DNA of 64,000 nucleotides from Zygaena filipendulae (GCA_907165275.2 OU015654.1:4233501-4297500); one strand, 5' to 3'; counted from the first letter of the stretch, positions 24,740 to 38,421 are shown. A program made the numbers and translations. The notes: a model not told the origin generated them from the sequence alone.

Positions 24740-26384
24740 AGTATAAAGTATACCTATGTGTGTATACGTGTGCAGGTACTCGTTTAATATTTAAAGCACC
24801 TATCACTAAATCAGTAATCCGAAGTTAAAAGTTAAACTTATTATTTGAAATTTTACCACCACACTCACAGATAACTTTACCGGTTCTATTTTCAAATATG
24901 TGTGTCTGTTGTATAAAAAATTATTAAATAATATATCAGACAAAGGAAGTACCTATGCATGATCTAGTTTACAACTATATATAATATAGAATAGAATGAA
25001 AAATACTGTTGTCATTCTTATAAAGTACCTAATACTTAATAATTCATATTTACCTGTGGTACAAAAATGACTGTCAATTAATTACAATTGAAATTTTAAA
25101 TGCAACAAACTATAATATTATAATTTTTATTAATATTTTAATTGTAAGCCTATTTTGATTCTAATAAAAGTATAATAAAGATTAAATACAGATAAGAAAG
25201 AATATAAAGTACATATCGTTGATATGATACCTACCTGTCTGATGTCAGACATCCTTTGTCAGAAATTAGCGGAATAGTTAAAATATCTACTCTAAAAACA
25301 AAAAAAAAATACTATGTACAATTTTACTAATTATTATATTACCGACGTAATTAGTTCGATAATATTAAAAGTAAGAAACTGCAGAAATGAAACAAAGGAA
25401 ATCTTTAATCCTTTTATTACTTCCGACGACGTTTCAAACTTGGACTTGTTATATAATAAAATTTCCCACAATTAGCATAGAGCGTTAATTAATATGCATA
25501 AATACATAAAGTATGTACAGAAGTAAGAGAGTTTCAGTCTAGACATTTTTTTCCTACTCTATAATGAGCTAAACAATTGCTAAGACAAAAAAATAACTAA
25601 AACGCAAAACTTGCCACAGTGAAAAAAAATACAATGACAATTCCACATCTAGAATGGAAGGCCTTTCCCAAATTGTTATTTTTATTGTATTATAAGTGAC
25701 TGTCCCTATTATGTAGTTAATTAGATTTACACAACTAATTAAAATTATTACGATAAAAATATTAGACACTTAATTAGTAGTAGTTAAAGTAAGAGTTTTA
25801 ATGGTTTTATGTAACCGTGATAATATTTGGCAAGACAACGGCTGCACAGCGGTGGGTTGCTTAATAGAGAGATAAAAAATAACCATCGCGTTGTTATACC
25901 TAGTGAAAACTTTTATTGTTACAATTTGTCACTATATTACTATGAGAAACAAAAAAGAGTGTTGCAGTATACAATTGCTTCTGTTTTATTAAACTTGCTT
26001 CACTGAGCCAAAGTTATAGTATTACCTATAATGTGTATCTAGGTAAAAAGCTTTTTCGAATTACAGTAATGATGTCCTAAACTAACACCTCAATGAAGTT
26101 AAAATACAAATTAAGATAGGTATACCAAACTGTTCACGTACCTATTATGAATATCTACATAACTAACATGCCATCGGTTCACTGAAAATTTACCGACTAT
26201 CACAAAAAGGGGTTTCATGATGTTTTTGAATGTTTTCGTTTATTTTATTGAAGGGTTCCCCAGAGCCGATCTGTCGATATATTTATGAGATTATGCAGAT
26301 AGTTGCAAAATATAGAAAGACTTAGGTACTATCTAGTAACAATAACTGAAATATGTACAAATATAGTTGTATAGGAGTACAACA

Positions 26385-26423
<39 letters not shown>

Positions 26424-27954
26424 ACATTATATATTATTGTACCAACTCCTACAACATTTATTAGCAGAGACATCTTTGCTAATGACGGTGACCATTCATC
26501 CCTAAACTAAATTTAACCAACAACTACCGAAATCGAGTCAGAATTTTTAAAATATACCAGAGTACACCTAATTTAGCATTAAAATACTATGCATGTAGAT
26601 ATTATATACTCAGAAAGAAAACGGAATTAAACTTTTATAATCTTCCACATTTATAGAGTATGAAAGAATAAAAAAGAAGATTACTTAGGTATTCTTCTAA
26701 TTCTAAATTCTAATTTTATCCATCGGGAATATAGTTAAAGAAGAACTTACATATTACCAACCCACCTTTTTAATAGGGTGCCTCTAGGTAAGTTTTCTTG
26801 CTCAACCCTAAAAAGTCTGGCAGTGGCGACATAAAAAAAAACGTGTCCGTTGATGGGTGTAATGATAAAATAGCGGTTCTTTTTGTGACATTAGGAAATT
26901 AGTTCCAGACAGTTAGTGTGCATCGCAATTGTGCGTGCAGGCGCCTGCGCATTCAGTTTAAACTGTGCCTACATAATATTATACGAGCTATTTAAAACAT
27001 ATTTTTTTAAAATCGCCAGCTAAAAAAATCCCAGTTAAAGATGCACAGGGCTGTGTTTAAAAGAGTTTCTCTGTGGAAGAATTAATGAGTGCGTATGATT
27101 ACAATAAATAAATACTTCGGGCAGCCCGCTGTCGAGCGGCTCGAGGACAGCTGCTACTCCAGGGTATAATTGAAATGACGATTTATACACGCGCCAAATT
27201 TATCGACACACTCGATTTTTAGAGCGATCTCGTCCTTAAAGCCTACTTAATAACTTATTATTTTATTTCGACCACAGTGGTTTCTAGCGCGGATAGAACC
27301 AGCAGAAATATGGTAGACCATAAATACATTGTTTGATTTGTACCAAACCTATTAATATTGAAATTGGTTATGAGAGACAAAAAAAAACGTTTAGACTGAA
27401 CAATTATCATTATAAGTATTTATTTACTTATTAACACTCGAGTTACACAGGTCTGTATACAAAAGGAGAGCAGTGGGAAGACCATTGGCTACATCACATA
27501 ACTTTTATATTGGTGGTTATATATACTCTTTAATAAAAAATCGTCAATAATTCTAACAATTAAATCCTTTCCAATATCACCTAGCCAAAAGGTTGACGAG
27601 TAGAGAATGCCTTAGGCTTTAAGTCCGCCTTTTGTACGATAAAGTGCAATAAAGTTCTTTACATAAATAATTAATTAAAAGGAAACGAAATCAAAGTTTT
27701 GGAATTTAACATTTCTAAATAAAGCAATCAGCTGTAGACATAATGAATAAGTGGGTACACTATTGAAAAAAGTTATACTTATTAAAAATATTAGAACGCC
27801 TTTAATAAATCAATTCTTTCAAATGTTGAAGTTAAAGTTTCCTTTAACTGCGAGCAGGTTCTTTTAAATATTTGTAATGAAGATGGTTTATGTGACAGGC
27901 GATGCCAAGTTCACATCTCGAAAACAATTATGGCTAACAATAAATTGCATCTTT
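24740..27954. other. gene-free intronic stretch
   Basis: AT-rich. Includes the AAAT microsatellite at 26386 and a unique GC-richer patch at 27100-27250. No exon or major repeat recognised. Confidence 0.45.
26384..26425. repeat. (AAAT)n microsatellite
   Basis: About nine or ten uninterrupted AAAT units. Confidence 0.95.
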
Positions 27955-28035
27955 AGCGCCCCTGGCTTCGAACCCGGTCCAATTAGAGCTCAACTGCGTC
28001 CGCACTAAATCTCTTATGGCTACCATGCTACACTA
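27955..28035 (-). mobile_element. tRNA-like SINE candidate
   Basis: On the minus strand TAGCATGGTAGCCAT (A-box-like) precedes GACCGGGTTCGAAGCCAGG (B-box-like) at a tRNA-like distance. A degenerate tRNA is also possible. Confidence 0.4.
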
Positions 28036-28221
28036 ATTCATAAGTGACCGCCAACGAGCCATCGTAACTGTCGACGTCGACACAAGCTTTAACAGCTTCT
28101 CGATAAATTCGCAATAACTAACTAGACACAACACTAACAAATTAGTGAGATTGTTTATATTATCTGTATGTAACTTGTGAGTTAAGATAAGCAAAGATAG
28201 GAATGAAATAAAGCCTTAAAT

Positions 28222-28450
28222 AGAGAGATTGCTTAGATGGTTCGGTCATTTGGAAAAAATATACGAAAAAGTGACTAATCAAGTATGTAAGTATATAGCG
28301 AAAGTGTTAAAGCATAATATGGCAGAAGAGGTACCAATGAAGACGTAGGTACACGTATTCCTATAGAAAGAGGACATCCTCAGAAAGGAAAACATCAAAA
28401 GCAATAGGAAGTAAAGGTGTGTAAGGATCGTATAGATAATGGAGGTCCAC
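28222..28450 (+). pseudogene. non-LTR reverse-transcriptase C-terminal fossil
   Basis: Plus-strand translation from about 28225 gives R-L-L-R-W-F-G-H-L-E-K, the motif found near the C-terminus of many non-LTR retrotransposon polyproteins. A further about 20 residues follow in frame before decay. A stop and at least one frameshift follow; a later frame gives D-I-L-R-K-E-N-I-K, again like the family's end. Dead remnant of about 75 codons; clade uncertain. Confidence 0.6.
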
Positions 28451-31400
28451 ATACATAATATGATACGGTCGATGCGATTAAATCACCCAGGAAATATTAA
28501 TAATCACTAACGAAGTCGGCAAAGTGATGAATTTTTCACATATCAACGCTTTATGCTGTGGTGTATACGTATATGCTATGATTTCTGTCCTTAATGAAAT
28601 TAAATAATAACTATTGGAAACGAATTGTTCTTTTTCTTATGATTACACTCACAAATTACATTTCATAAAAAGCTTTACAGAAATCGTAATTTCGTTCCGA
28701 TGCTATAATTGTCTTTGGCCGTCGGCTTAAGGTTGTAAAAGCCCCAGTCGGCGCGTGCGCACTCCACTCGAAAGCACCTGCTCCTATGCCCCCTAGTAAT
28801 TATTCCTTCACTTATTTTATGATTATACGATTTTTTTGGTGCTTTCAATCAAATTACACCTTGGTCAGTCCATTTTGAATGAGTAAGATGTCATAAACTT
28901 TTTTTTATAACATAATCAATTATTACGGTTCAACCGTCCTGTGGTAACGGTGTAAAATGGAGTTTGATCACAAAGGAATGATAAAAAAACTAAATAAGGG
29001 TCACCAACTCACTACTTCAGTGAGAAATGTAAAATAAAAAACCTTTTTAAGGATTTTGTTTACAGTCTTCGCGGTAAGTTGAGTAATATCCCAAAACAAA
29101 CTACTACTGGAATTGAGAACAGACAAAAATCTTTTGTGAATTCTGAAGGATTAAGCATTGTTGCAGAAGGATTTCGCCTTTGTGTCGGGAACTATGACAA
29201 CAAAGGCGAGGCGTGGACAAAACTTGAGGCATCAAACAATGACACTATTGTTAATGTTATGCATACTTTTATGTTCTGCTCGAAACCAAAACAGGTATAG
29301 GTACGATCAATCGTATTTTATATAGAAAAATTAACTGTTTTGAAATAAGTCTTCGCATCAACCAATATGATTTGATCAAACTAGATTCAAACTAGTCTGC
29401 GTTAATCAATTGGAGAGGAAACCTCTAACGTTTCTTTGGGAGGAGATAATGTTGATTTAATTTTATCAATCAACTTGTCCAAGGATTAGGATTGGTATTA
29501 AGATCATTTATGACTCAAACTTTTAATCACATGAAGCAAAGGGGTAAGTAACAGCTGTACAGTTTGGCAGACATGCTTGATTTTATATTTTTGGTAAATA
29601 AATAAAAAAAAATAGTCGATTTACGACTTTCATAATGACAATGCGACTCAGATACAAAACTTCAGAATTTTTTGAGTCCATCTGATTTTGTAGTATACTT
29701 AGGTACCTATATTCTAACATTCATGCACCTCCAATCTCTTGGACTCGACTCTATTAACTTTTTCGACGACACTAACTATGCCCCTAAAACTTTTACCGTT
29801 CCTTTTTACAGAGTGTTCGAAATCTTAATTTAGAAACGAACTGTCTCCAAGATCACCTAAATGATAAGGAATACGTCTCGACATTCTATTTTCGAACCCT
29901 CGTATAGACACGCAGGGTACAACGCACACGCAGTTTTGCAGCGATGCACATCGATGGTGTGATAGTCTGGTATAAATAAATAATTAGGCGAGGAAGTTGG
30001 GGAGAGAGGGACTCTCTCAGATAGTTTTGAGAGATAGTTATCTCCCGCAACCGCGCTTTGTGTCAAACGTCAGATGCTTATCGCGAAGATGTTTACAGAT
30101 GTAATGGAGGGGTAACGGTCGGTCTAAACCTCTCCGGCTAGCAAACAATAACGCAAACTTCTTTGGTACTAGTAAATTAAATGTTTTGTCTAACAATTGC
30201 TCGTTATAAATGATAAGGAAACGATTTGAAATTAGCTTTTCTTTTTTAATCTATAAAAACTATTTTGATCTACAAAACAATAATATAATATATGTTTATA
30301 ATATTGTTTATTTTCAGAAAATAAGATCATTAATACAATAGTAATCCACAGTCATGTCAATGGGAAGTAGGTATATCCTATTTCTATTTGGACTGCAACA
30401 TCTTTTCAAAGTAGTGCACGTTTATTTCAGCAGGACCGTAGATCACGATAGATGTCGCAGATAGTGTGGCTTTGCGCCAGATCTTATAGATCATCTATTG
30501 CTTGGTGTCCGTCACCTAATTGCGTGGTCACTATAATCTTGTGATTTTATAATTCACGGAAAAGTATAGGTACCTATCTACCTACTGTTGCCCTAGGCCG
30601 TAATCAAGATGATTCTAGTAGGTATGGAAGAATTTGAATACATATAGAAGAATTTGAATACATAGTCGTTATTATTGGAAATTTTACCGATAGTATAAAA
30701 GTCTACAGAGTAAAAAAAATCTAAAAAAAAAAACTCCCTTTTTATCATAGACCGTGACGCAACCGTTAAACATATCGGCCTAATAATTTCAATTTGAATT
30801 AAGAAGAGAATGTGACTTGATATTTCTTTAGACGCCGATATCGACAAATCTCCATTTCTGGCGACAATGGCTCGTGGCATTGCAACTTGCGCAAATCCCT
30901 CTCCTCGCGGCCAACCTAAGCGAAAATAATTGTTTTGTAAGGACACTGGCTTATCTACACCAACGATCGCTCGACCGACATGCAGCTGCTATTTTCGTTG
31001 CTTTTATTTAAAAAAAAAACCATTAAAATTTTTAAATACGGAATACAATTATACTGAAGCAATCGTTATGCATGCGTTGTTTTTATATTAGACACTAATT
31101 AGAGCCACGATTTTATTCAAAACTATTTTATTGATGAACGAATGTTCGTTACTTACCTACCTGTTTAATATGATTGCGAGTCGACACTAAGACATAAAAT
31201 TCTTTATTTTCTGTTTAGAACGTTCTAAGTTCCAAGTCGTTGCGATGAAATGAAAATATTTTCGGTCTAACGATTTTAATTATACCTACTCTTCGTTTAA
31301 ATCGTAAGTTGCGACGTTGATTCACAAAATAATTTATTACAAAACAGTAAATCAACCGGGAATCGTCCCTAACAGAATGGGAGCTAAGCTCATGAATAAA

Positions 31401-32498
31401 TACATGCTATTTAGCGCTACACTCACCACGTCCTCGGATCTCTTACACATTTCTAAAAGACGATAAACACGCGCAAAATCTGACCTTAACAATGAGCAAG
31501 AAGTGCTAAATTACCTAAAATGACCTACCGAACTTACAACATTTTGTTTAACTTGGGCAGTTTTACGCAAACGCATTTCCGGCGGTACTATAGCCGGGAA
31601 AAAGCTATTTAAAACAAAAAAGAGAAAAAAAATAGTAATGCGCCTCGCGCCGCGCTCGGACACTTCCGGTGGGCGCCATTTTTTCTGTATTGCTACAGAT
31701 AAAATCTTTCCGGCCTACTGCGCGAACACACGTTTTTATTTTTATTCAAATAGCATACTATAGTTGCATAAAATGCTTGGACGAAATTTTATTTGCCCAG
31801 AATTTACCTCAGTACAACAATTGAAATCTAAAACAACGTTTTTGCTATAGTTATTGAATATATTTACAGAGGAGAGAAAGATAACTTTCTTTTTTTAAAT
31901 TCCTCGAAAATATACCACATGGGTAATAGATATCAACAATTATGTTAAACTCACCAAGGGGAGTAGGTGCAAAAAAGAATTACTGAGTGTAGGTAGGTAC
32001 CAACATTCGACGCATTTTTTACTCGAACCGAAACAATGAACAACACAATTAGCAAAGTGGCCAACATTTGCATTGCACAAATTCAACGGTCGAACTTATG
32101 TTAATGGGATAGCTGTTCAATGTTGAATATTCAAATTGATGTCATTATAACATTCGACTGTAGATACGCGGGTCTGGCCATTTGGCGGGTAGCCAGGAAG
32201 CCACACTATTTTATGAGAATATTCAGTGTTGTTTATTTTTTTAATTGTATCTACCAACCTTTTTTAATTCCTATCAAAATAACGAAGTAAAAAAACCGCT
32301 TGTAACCTAATATAGAATATACTTTGACTAAAAAATTATAAGAATCTGGTTTTACAACACACGCAATTTATAATTTACTCTGATAAAGAATCAATTTGAC
32401 AACTAAATCTATGACGTAACCAATTGTTTTATTAGATGTCAGTATTAAAAAAAAAAGATTATGTGATATGGTTTGGAAACTAGAGATTTATATTGAAT
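28451..32498. other. gene-free intronic stretch with unique patches
   Basis: No SINE-like copy. A 20-bp tandem duplication GAAGAATTTGAATACATA lies at 30627-30665. The 73-codon (29079) and 117-codon (30593) open frames show no domain. A CpG patch at 31640-31720 is listed separately. Confidence 0.4.
31640..31720. promoter_or_regulatory. CpG patch with ETS and YY1-type sites
   Basis: CACTTCCGGT (31661-31670) is an ETS-type word, followed at once by GGGCGCCATTTT, whose complement AAAATGGCGCC is a YY1/E2F-like word. This pairing is typical of CpG-type housekeeping promoters on the minus strand. No transcript is implied by the sequence alone. Confidence 0.3.
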
Positions 32499-32660
32499 AC
32501 TAGCTGTTCTCCGCGGTTTCAGCCGCGGCAATTTCAGAGTTCCCACGGAAATTGCGAGGTACGTACGCTATGTCCTTCTCTGTACACCTGAAAACGTGCA
32601 TGCAAAATTTCATGATGATCCGTTGAGCTGTTAAGGCGTGAAACCGTAACAAACAAACAA
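32499..32660 (+). mobile_element. family A copy, left part (interrupted)
   Basis: CTAGCTGTTCTCCGCGG head, CTATGTCCTTCTCTGTACAC and TAAGGCGTGAAACCGTAAC. The tail resumes at 32872 after a LINE insertion. Confidence 0.85.
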
Positions 32661-32871
32661 ATGCTGTATGCTGCACCACCTACCTACTATCTTTACTGTA
32701 ACAAATATCTCCATACTCCGCCCGGTAGCCTGGAAGAGATCGCTTTATAGTGATAAGGCCGCCATTTGGAGCCACTTAATACTTTCTGTTTCTAATTTTT
32801 TTATTTTATTTATTGTACTGTTTGTGGTGTTCAATAAAGTGTTTTTCATTCATTCATTCATTTCATTCATT
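32661..32871 (+). mobile_element. LINE 3' end nested in family A copy
   Basis: Contains GCCTGGAAGAGATCGCTTTA, GTGATAAGGCCGCC and CAATAAAGTG, then an ATTC-repeat tail: the usual 3' end of an insect non-LTR LINE. CAAAT occurs at both edges and is a likely target duplication. 5'-truncated; no reverse transcriptase left. Confidence 0.75.
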
Positions 32872-32912
32872 CATTCAAATTCACTTTTGCATTTATAATA
32901 TTAGTAGGTAAG
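32872..32912 (+). mobile_element. family A tail displaced by LINE insertion
   Basis: TTCACTTTTGCATTTATAAT and ATTAGTAGG complete the copy that starts at 32499. Confidence 0.85.
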
Positions 32913-34224
32913 GATAATATAAAGAATGACTAGTTATCAAAGGGATCACCCGGGACCCTGTAAACAAACAGTAGTTCTGTTAGGTAAAAAACCAATAAGG
33001 TCTGATTTTTTTAGCATATAATATATTATCTGCAAATTAAAGTTCATAAAAATGACTAGAAACCTGCTAAGCGTACCTAAATTGAATGAAAAAAAAAAAA
33101 CCTTTAATATTGTAACTACTAGGCTATTGAATAATGCAGCAAAAAGCAGAATTTTTTTTAAACCTCCTGAATTACTTGAAATCGCGGAATACGAATCATA
33201 ACCATAAGTATATGGCGTCTAAATTAATTTACCTCACTTCTCCGGCAATCCCGTATACAAAACCTAATATTAAAAGTCTTAATGCTTCTTTTGACACAGC
33301 ATAAAAGAAAAACACAAGAAAAAAACAGTGACTGTCAAATTCCCTCGGATGTTGGCTGAACAAAACAGCACTTTAGAAGAAAAAAACAGAACTAGAAGAG
33401 CGTTCTCGATTCAAAAATTGAATTGATCGCCCCATTGTATTCCAAATGTATCATTTGAACTGTTATTATGGACGGTCTCTCTCTCTCTCTAGCGGTCCAT
33501 ACAAACTGGTAATCCAATACTTTTGTATGGAAGGCACTTAACGTTACGATCTAGTTTTAAAAGGTGGTATGTGCTCTCTTAATTTGTTTAGTGTTTATTT
33601 TTAGTCACTCAAGCACCAATTTGTAACAGAGTTATCACACATAATATTTATAATTAACAACTACTTTTAGTGTTCCAACAGTGAAGAATATATAGTTTTA
33701 TTAATTATATTTTCAGGCTGAGTTAACAGAAATGAACTAGAAGCAGTTCTATGGGGAACAAACAGTCTCCGGTTTACGAGATTGAAGAGACAAGGAGTAC
33801 CAAACCTTGCGGAGAGATTTGCTGACAGAATTTGACTGAAGCATTACTGAATGCCTTCTTCAACTACAAACCCACAATAACGAAGCCAGCCAATTAGATT
33901 ATTGTCTTAGGATAGATTGCTAAGTTGCAGGATTTATATAAAAAAAATACATTAACTTTTTTTTTCACAGTAGTTATTAAATTAAATTACACTCCCCACC
34001 TTCCCTCTCTTCTTCTGTCCTAAAATGTGTCTGTAAACATTATAGGAACCGCAAAATTAAACGCATAGGTATCAATTCATTGAAAGCTTCAATTTAAAAG
34101 GTCGGATGAAAAAAAAAATGAATACAAACCACAAAAACCTAATCGGCTATAACTTGGAGGAAGTAACGAATAAACGGCCGTGGTAAATTAAATAAACAAA
34201 TTAAATTAAAAAAAAAAAACTTTA
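32913..34224. other. gene-free intronic stretch
   Basis: AT-rich with a (TC)n run at about 33477-33490. No exon or repeat family recognised. Confidence 0.45.
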
Positions 34225-34345
34225 CAAGCAACTACAACGAGCAGACGGTCGATTTTGTTATGGTATGTTGCGGTTGCAGGTACGAACGGGGAATCGAACC
34301 CACGCTCCTCGGTAATCCTATTAGCCTATACTATTGTAGATGGTT
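34225..34345 (-). mobile_element. degenerate tRNA-derived SINE
   Basis: Minus strand carries a perfect B box in GTGGGTTCGATTCCCCG, with a weak A box (TAGGCTAATAGG) about 20-25 bases upstream, shorter than in an intact tRNA. Not a functional tRNA. Confidence 0.5.
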
Positions 34346-36452
34346 AAATAACAATTTATTTTGAATCGTATCCAGTCATGGTTATCCCCGAGAGGTTTGC
34401 TAATAGAAGAAAAATTGCTTTATCATTGAATACAAAGAATATTTAAATAAAACCTCATGAGAAACGGCTGCACATTGCCCTCAATATTTAAACTTTTGCT
34501 ATTAAAGTTTAAAAAAAAATTATAATAAAGGCCAAGTTTTTGACCCTTTAAAAAACTTGTTTTCTAATTTGAAAATAAGGTGATAGAAGTCTACATGCTG
34601 AAATCGACGTATACAAAACAAGGACTGTAATTAAAATAGTCATTGGTCAAAACTAATCTAATAACCTCAAACTTGTCCTACGTTCATACCATAATGCACC
34701 AAACACATTCCAAAATAACCACACCCGTCCCATTCCCATATCAATCAATATGGAACAAAAACAAAACGTATCAATGCCAATAAAATGTTATTAAAAACAA
34801 TAACACAAAAGATTTTGTTGTGTAGCTGAAGCAAGTGTACAAGATCCTTGGCGGCCTCTTGTCTCGCGGAACTCTAGGGGGGCAATTTGGACGACTGCAG
34901 GCATATTTTTTTGACACACGAGAGCATGTTTCGAGTAAACACTTGAGTACTGCCCGTTTTTTGTATAGGCATACTTCGCTATCTTGATACTTGTCAATTG
35001 TGTTTAAAAGCTGGTGCAAACATACTCTATAACCTAACGGTTCAAATAAATTAAATTCGCTATTTTTGTAATTTGAACGTGAATGAATGAAAACAAAACT
35101 CTCAACTGGTCTGCATACTATATAAAAAGAGTGTGGGAAAAACATTATTCTAATTAATAGATTAATGGTAAAACAAAATAATTTTTTGACGAAAATTTTA
35201 AACAGTAATCCATTTTTAAATGCAAATTTATAAACCTACTTTCTATTCGCAGTTATAAAGTATTTTCAAGAGAATCGATATGCAATTTGTTCAGAATCAT
35301 GCAAAATTAATTGTGCACTTCTCATCTGCTAGCTTATAAAAATCTCGTAATAGTGTGAATTAATATACCTACCGATGACTATAAGCATATAGTGTCAAGA
35401 TTGTTCGCTCGCACGTGAGTGGGTGACGTCTGGCGGTATATCACAATGCCTTGTGTATTGTTGTATGAATTGCGTTTTTTGAGTGAAATCGATCACAGTG
35501 TATCCGCCTGTCGTATTGTTGTTAGTTGTTATAGAGACAGTTTAGGCTTAGTTATATTAAAGAATAAAATTGATGTATATAAGGTAGCTACATTAAATAA
35601 TTATATAATTTTACTAGCCCACTGCAGGGGGGGCCTCCTCAGCAGCAGAAGGAACTGCTATACGAGGCAGAGCAAGAGAATGCTTCAAGGTTATGTAATT
35701 CATTCTGTTGATAGATAATTTTATAAACGAAATCAAACTTTGTTGTACTGTTGTTGTACCTACTGTTTATTGTTATAATTTTTCCCCTAATATTATTATA
35801 AATAATTGTTTATATCACATTGTATTTTGTTTGTGTCGATTTAACATACCTCATAATATTACAGATGAACTGTTAAATCGAACGTAAATGTTTTAAAGTC
35901 CCAGAAATAACAATGTTTTTTTGCAACTTCTAAATACCAATGGCATATGATGGTATTTATAAAAGACCAAGGAGACACTTAACATGCAAGTGATACTGTG
36001 TAAATATGTATGAGTGGGGCGGGCGTCTTGCCCTCGACAATGCCTTATTCCAGTATTGTGCTCCTGTCATTATGCCTTCAACTTCTGAAGTAGCTGGCAG
36101 CCACTCCTCGGCGTTCCTTTGTCGTTCCTTCCGAATAATTAGAGCAAACGACATTGTTACACGATAACTTTGAATGGCAATAAAGTATACATTACAAGAG
36201 AGAGAAAAAATCTCGAGTAGCCCTCTCATAAGGGTCGCTTGACAGTTAATTTTTTGCCATTGTTACGTTCGTGATGTGATCGGGCTTTATCCGCCCTAGC
36301 TTGTACCGTTCGCGCGTTCGGAGGAAATTGCGCTAGGGATTGCTTATTGTTAATTTAACGCAGGGTTGTGAGAATCGTGAGAAACAAATACCTGATTTTA
36401 TAATTACTCCTGTAGGCAATAGGTTTGTAACGTAAACAAAAATAAGTAATTT
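34346..36452. other. gene-free intronic stretch
   Basis: Open frames at 34771-35145 (minus), 35419-35718 (plus) and 35957-36229 (minus) carry no domain and are not flanked by convincing splice sites. Confidence 0.4.
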
Positions 36453-36785
36453 TACTAGTTGAACCCCGCGGTATCACCCGATTCCATTTAAACAAAAACA
36501 AGAACGGACACTTGTCAATTTTCAACTCATTGTTGCTTGTAGAACTATGACCAATATTAAATACCATCCTATACACAAAATTACCTAACCTACTCTATTT
36601 AACATATAATTTTTGACTCGAGTTCTCAATTTGTGTTTAAATTAAATATTTTAGATGATATGATTTTCACATCAAATGGATACGGCAATGTGGATACAGA
36701 TATTCTGTGAACCAAAAATCTAAAACCGTTCAGCCGTTGCGTGATTGAGTCACAAAAATCCAAATAATCAAATATTCAAGAAAAA
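36453..36785 (+). mobile_element. family A-related copy, internally diverged
   Basis: Head ACTAGTTGAACCCCGCGG and 3' landmark CCGTTCAGCCGTTGCGTGAT with about 240 bp of unrelated or decayed sequence between them. Confidence 0.55.
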
Positions 36786-38421
36786 ACTATTACAAAAAAT
36801 TACTCTGCACATGTCTATCAAGATATGATAAGCTAATCATTAGCGACGTCTATCCGTTAATGGATTCATTTCCATATCTGTCGTCCCCATCACGAAAGTC
36901 TATGATATTGCAAATGATTTCATCTAATTATTATATGCAGACTTGAAATATGTGAGAGGCGAAAGTGAATCGTGTGAATTTTGTGGAAAAATTGGTCTTC
37001 CAATGCATAAAATTAGTCTGATTACAATCGGTTTTAAAAATAAATGTTGAATTCGTGCGTAAATTATTAACGAGGCCAGACCGTTTTTTTTATAAGTTAT
37101 GCAATGTTAAATCAATATTTATAAAGTTAGGTAGGTACACACAAGAAATAATCCTGCGAGGCTTTGGTAAGGCTTATGACACATCGTTTCGGTCGAGGGG
37201 CGGCGCTCGACTGGGGAGCCCGAGTTATCTGTCACTAAGATAGTGTCAAATCACCCCAAGGGAACGCCGACGTCCCTCTAGCGATGAGGTATTGAAAAAG
37301 CCAAACGGTGGACGCTTATAGACGTTAATAACAACTTTTTTGTTATAATATAATAAATTATAATAAAAATAATTATTAATAACTTCAGGTATAGCATAGA
37401 GGTGCACGTGCAGGTGCGAATGGTTGAGCGAATTACTAAAAAGTTATAATATTTTTTTACAAGCAGTAGGTATGTATATAGGTTGCGTTGCAGGCACATC
37501 ACAATTGTAATTGAATTAATTGATTCATTATTGTGTGGTTATAAATTGTTACGTCAGTAAAATTGTGTTCCGTGCAAAACGTAATTGCAAAATGGCTTTT
37601 TTCCAATAACAACTAAGCATGACTTACTTTTACTATTATAATGCTTACGATAAACTCCTGTAATTATTTAACGAAGCGTATTTTAAAAAAAGCTCCTACT
37701 CATAAAATTTCCTTTTCACTTCTCATGCTCGGAAAGTGCTTGTTGGTGCAAGGATATAGGCTGCACAAAATCTAATTTTGTGCACAAGGGCATTAATGTA
37801 TCTACTCATAAATGTATCTAAGGCAAAGAAAATGAGCCATATACAGCCAAACACAATAAGAAGTTCATGGATAGAATTTTTAGTAGCCATAGAAATACAC
37901 CTAGACTAGAGAGCGATAGTTTCAGTCAAAATAATATTGTTCGAAATTCAAGTGCAAAACAAATGCACCGCTGCATTTTAAGAGTCGCCACTTTCTGTTC
38001 TTAACTCGAAAGTACTAGGATAACAGAAGTTAGTGGGAGGGAAACACCATTTCCTTCAGTATTCAAAACTGTACTAATTTTACTTTGAATTTTAATTAAA
38101 GAAATGTTATGTTATATTACTTTTTTATTTCCTCGCAATCGAAGTGAAAAGCAGAGTTTATAATTCGTCCACAAAACCATTATTATCCTCGACATTACTA
38201 TGACTGCTAAAAGTCTCGGGTAATAATGGTTCGTTTTGTGCACTTGTTGTAAAATCTACTATTAAAGACCGACTCAAGATTACGAATTTATTCTCTAATA
38301 ACCCGTTCATCACATAAATGTTTATACCACATGTGACACGAGAATTGAATTTGCTATACTGCTTAATTTTCGTAAGCCTTCTCAACCAGGGTAGCAGCAA
38401 TTTAAAGCAGGTGCGACTTAC
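36786..38421. other. grn: intronic stretch next to the C-finger exon
   Basis: No recognised repeat. A GC-richer patch at 37180-37290 is unique. The last part (38158-38421) is open in frame with the C-finger exon but lies beyond its GTAAGT donor. Confidence 0.45.

Larger units (their letters stand above)
17445..38421 (-). other. grn: grain intron, about 21 kb
   Basis: This phase-0 intron splits the C-finger between its zinc-binding core (exon 38422-38556) and its basic tail (exon 17231-17444). The donor is GTAAGT and the acceptor CCTTAG. It contains the foldback element, SINE-like copies only near its ends (19.4, 32.5 and 36.5 kb), tRNA-derived SINE candidates, a reverse-transcriptase fossil and several CpG-rich unique patches. 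Confidence 0.9.

Noticed and set aside
34225..34345. Functional tRNA gene
   Set aside because: Only the B box is good; no full cloverleaf or acceptor stem can be drawn.
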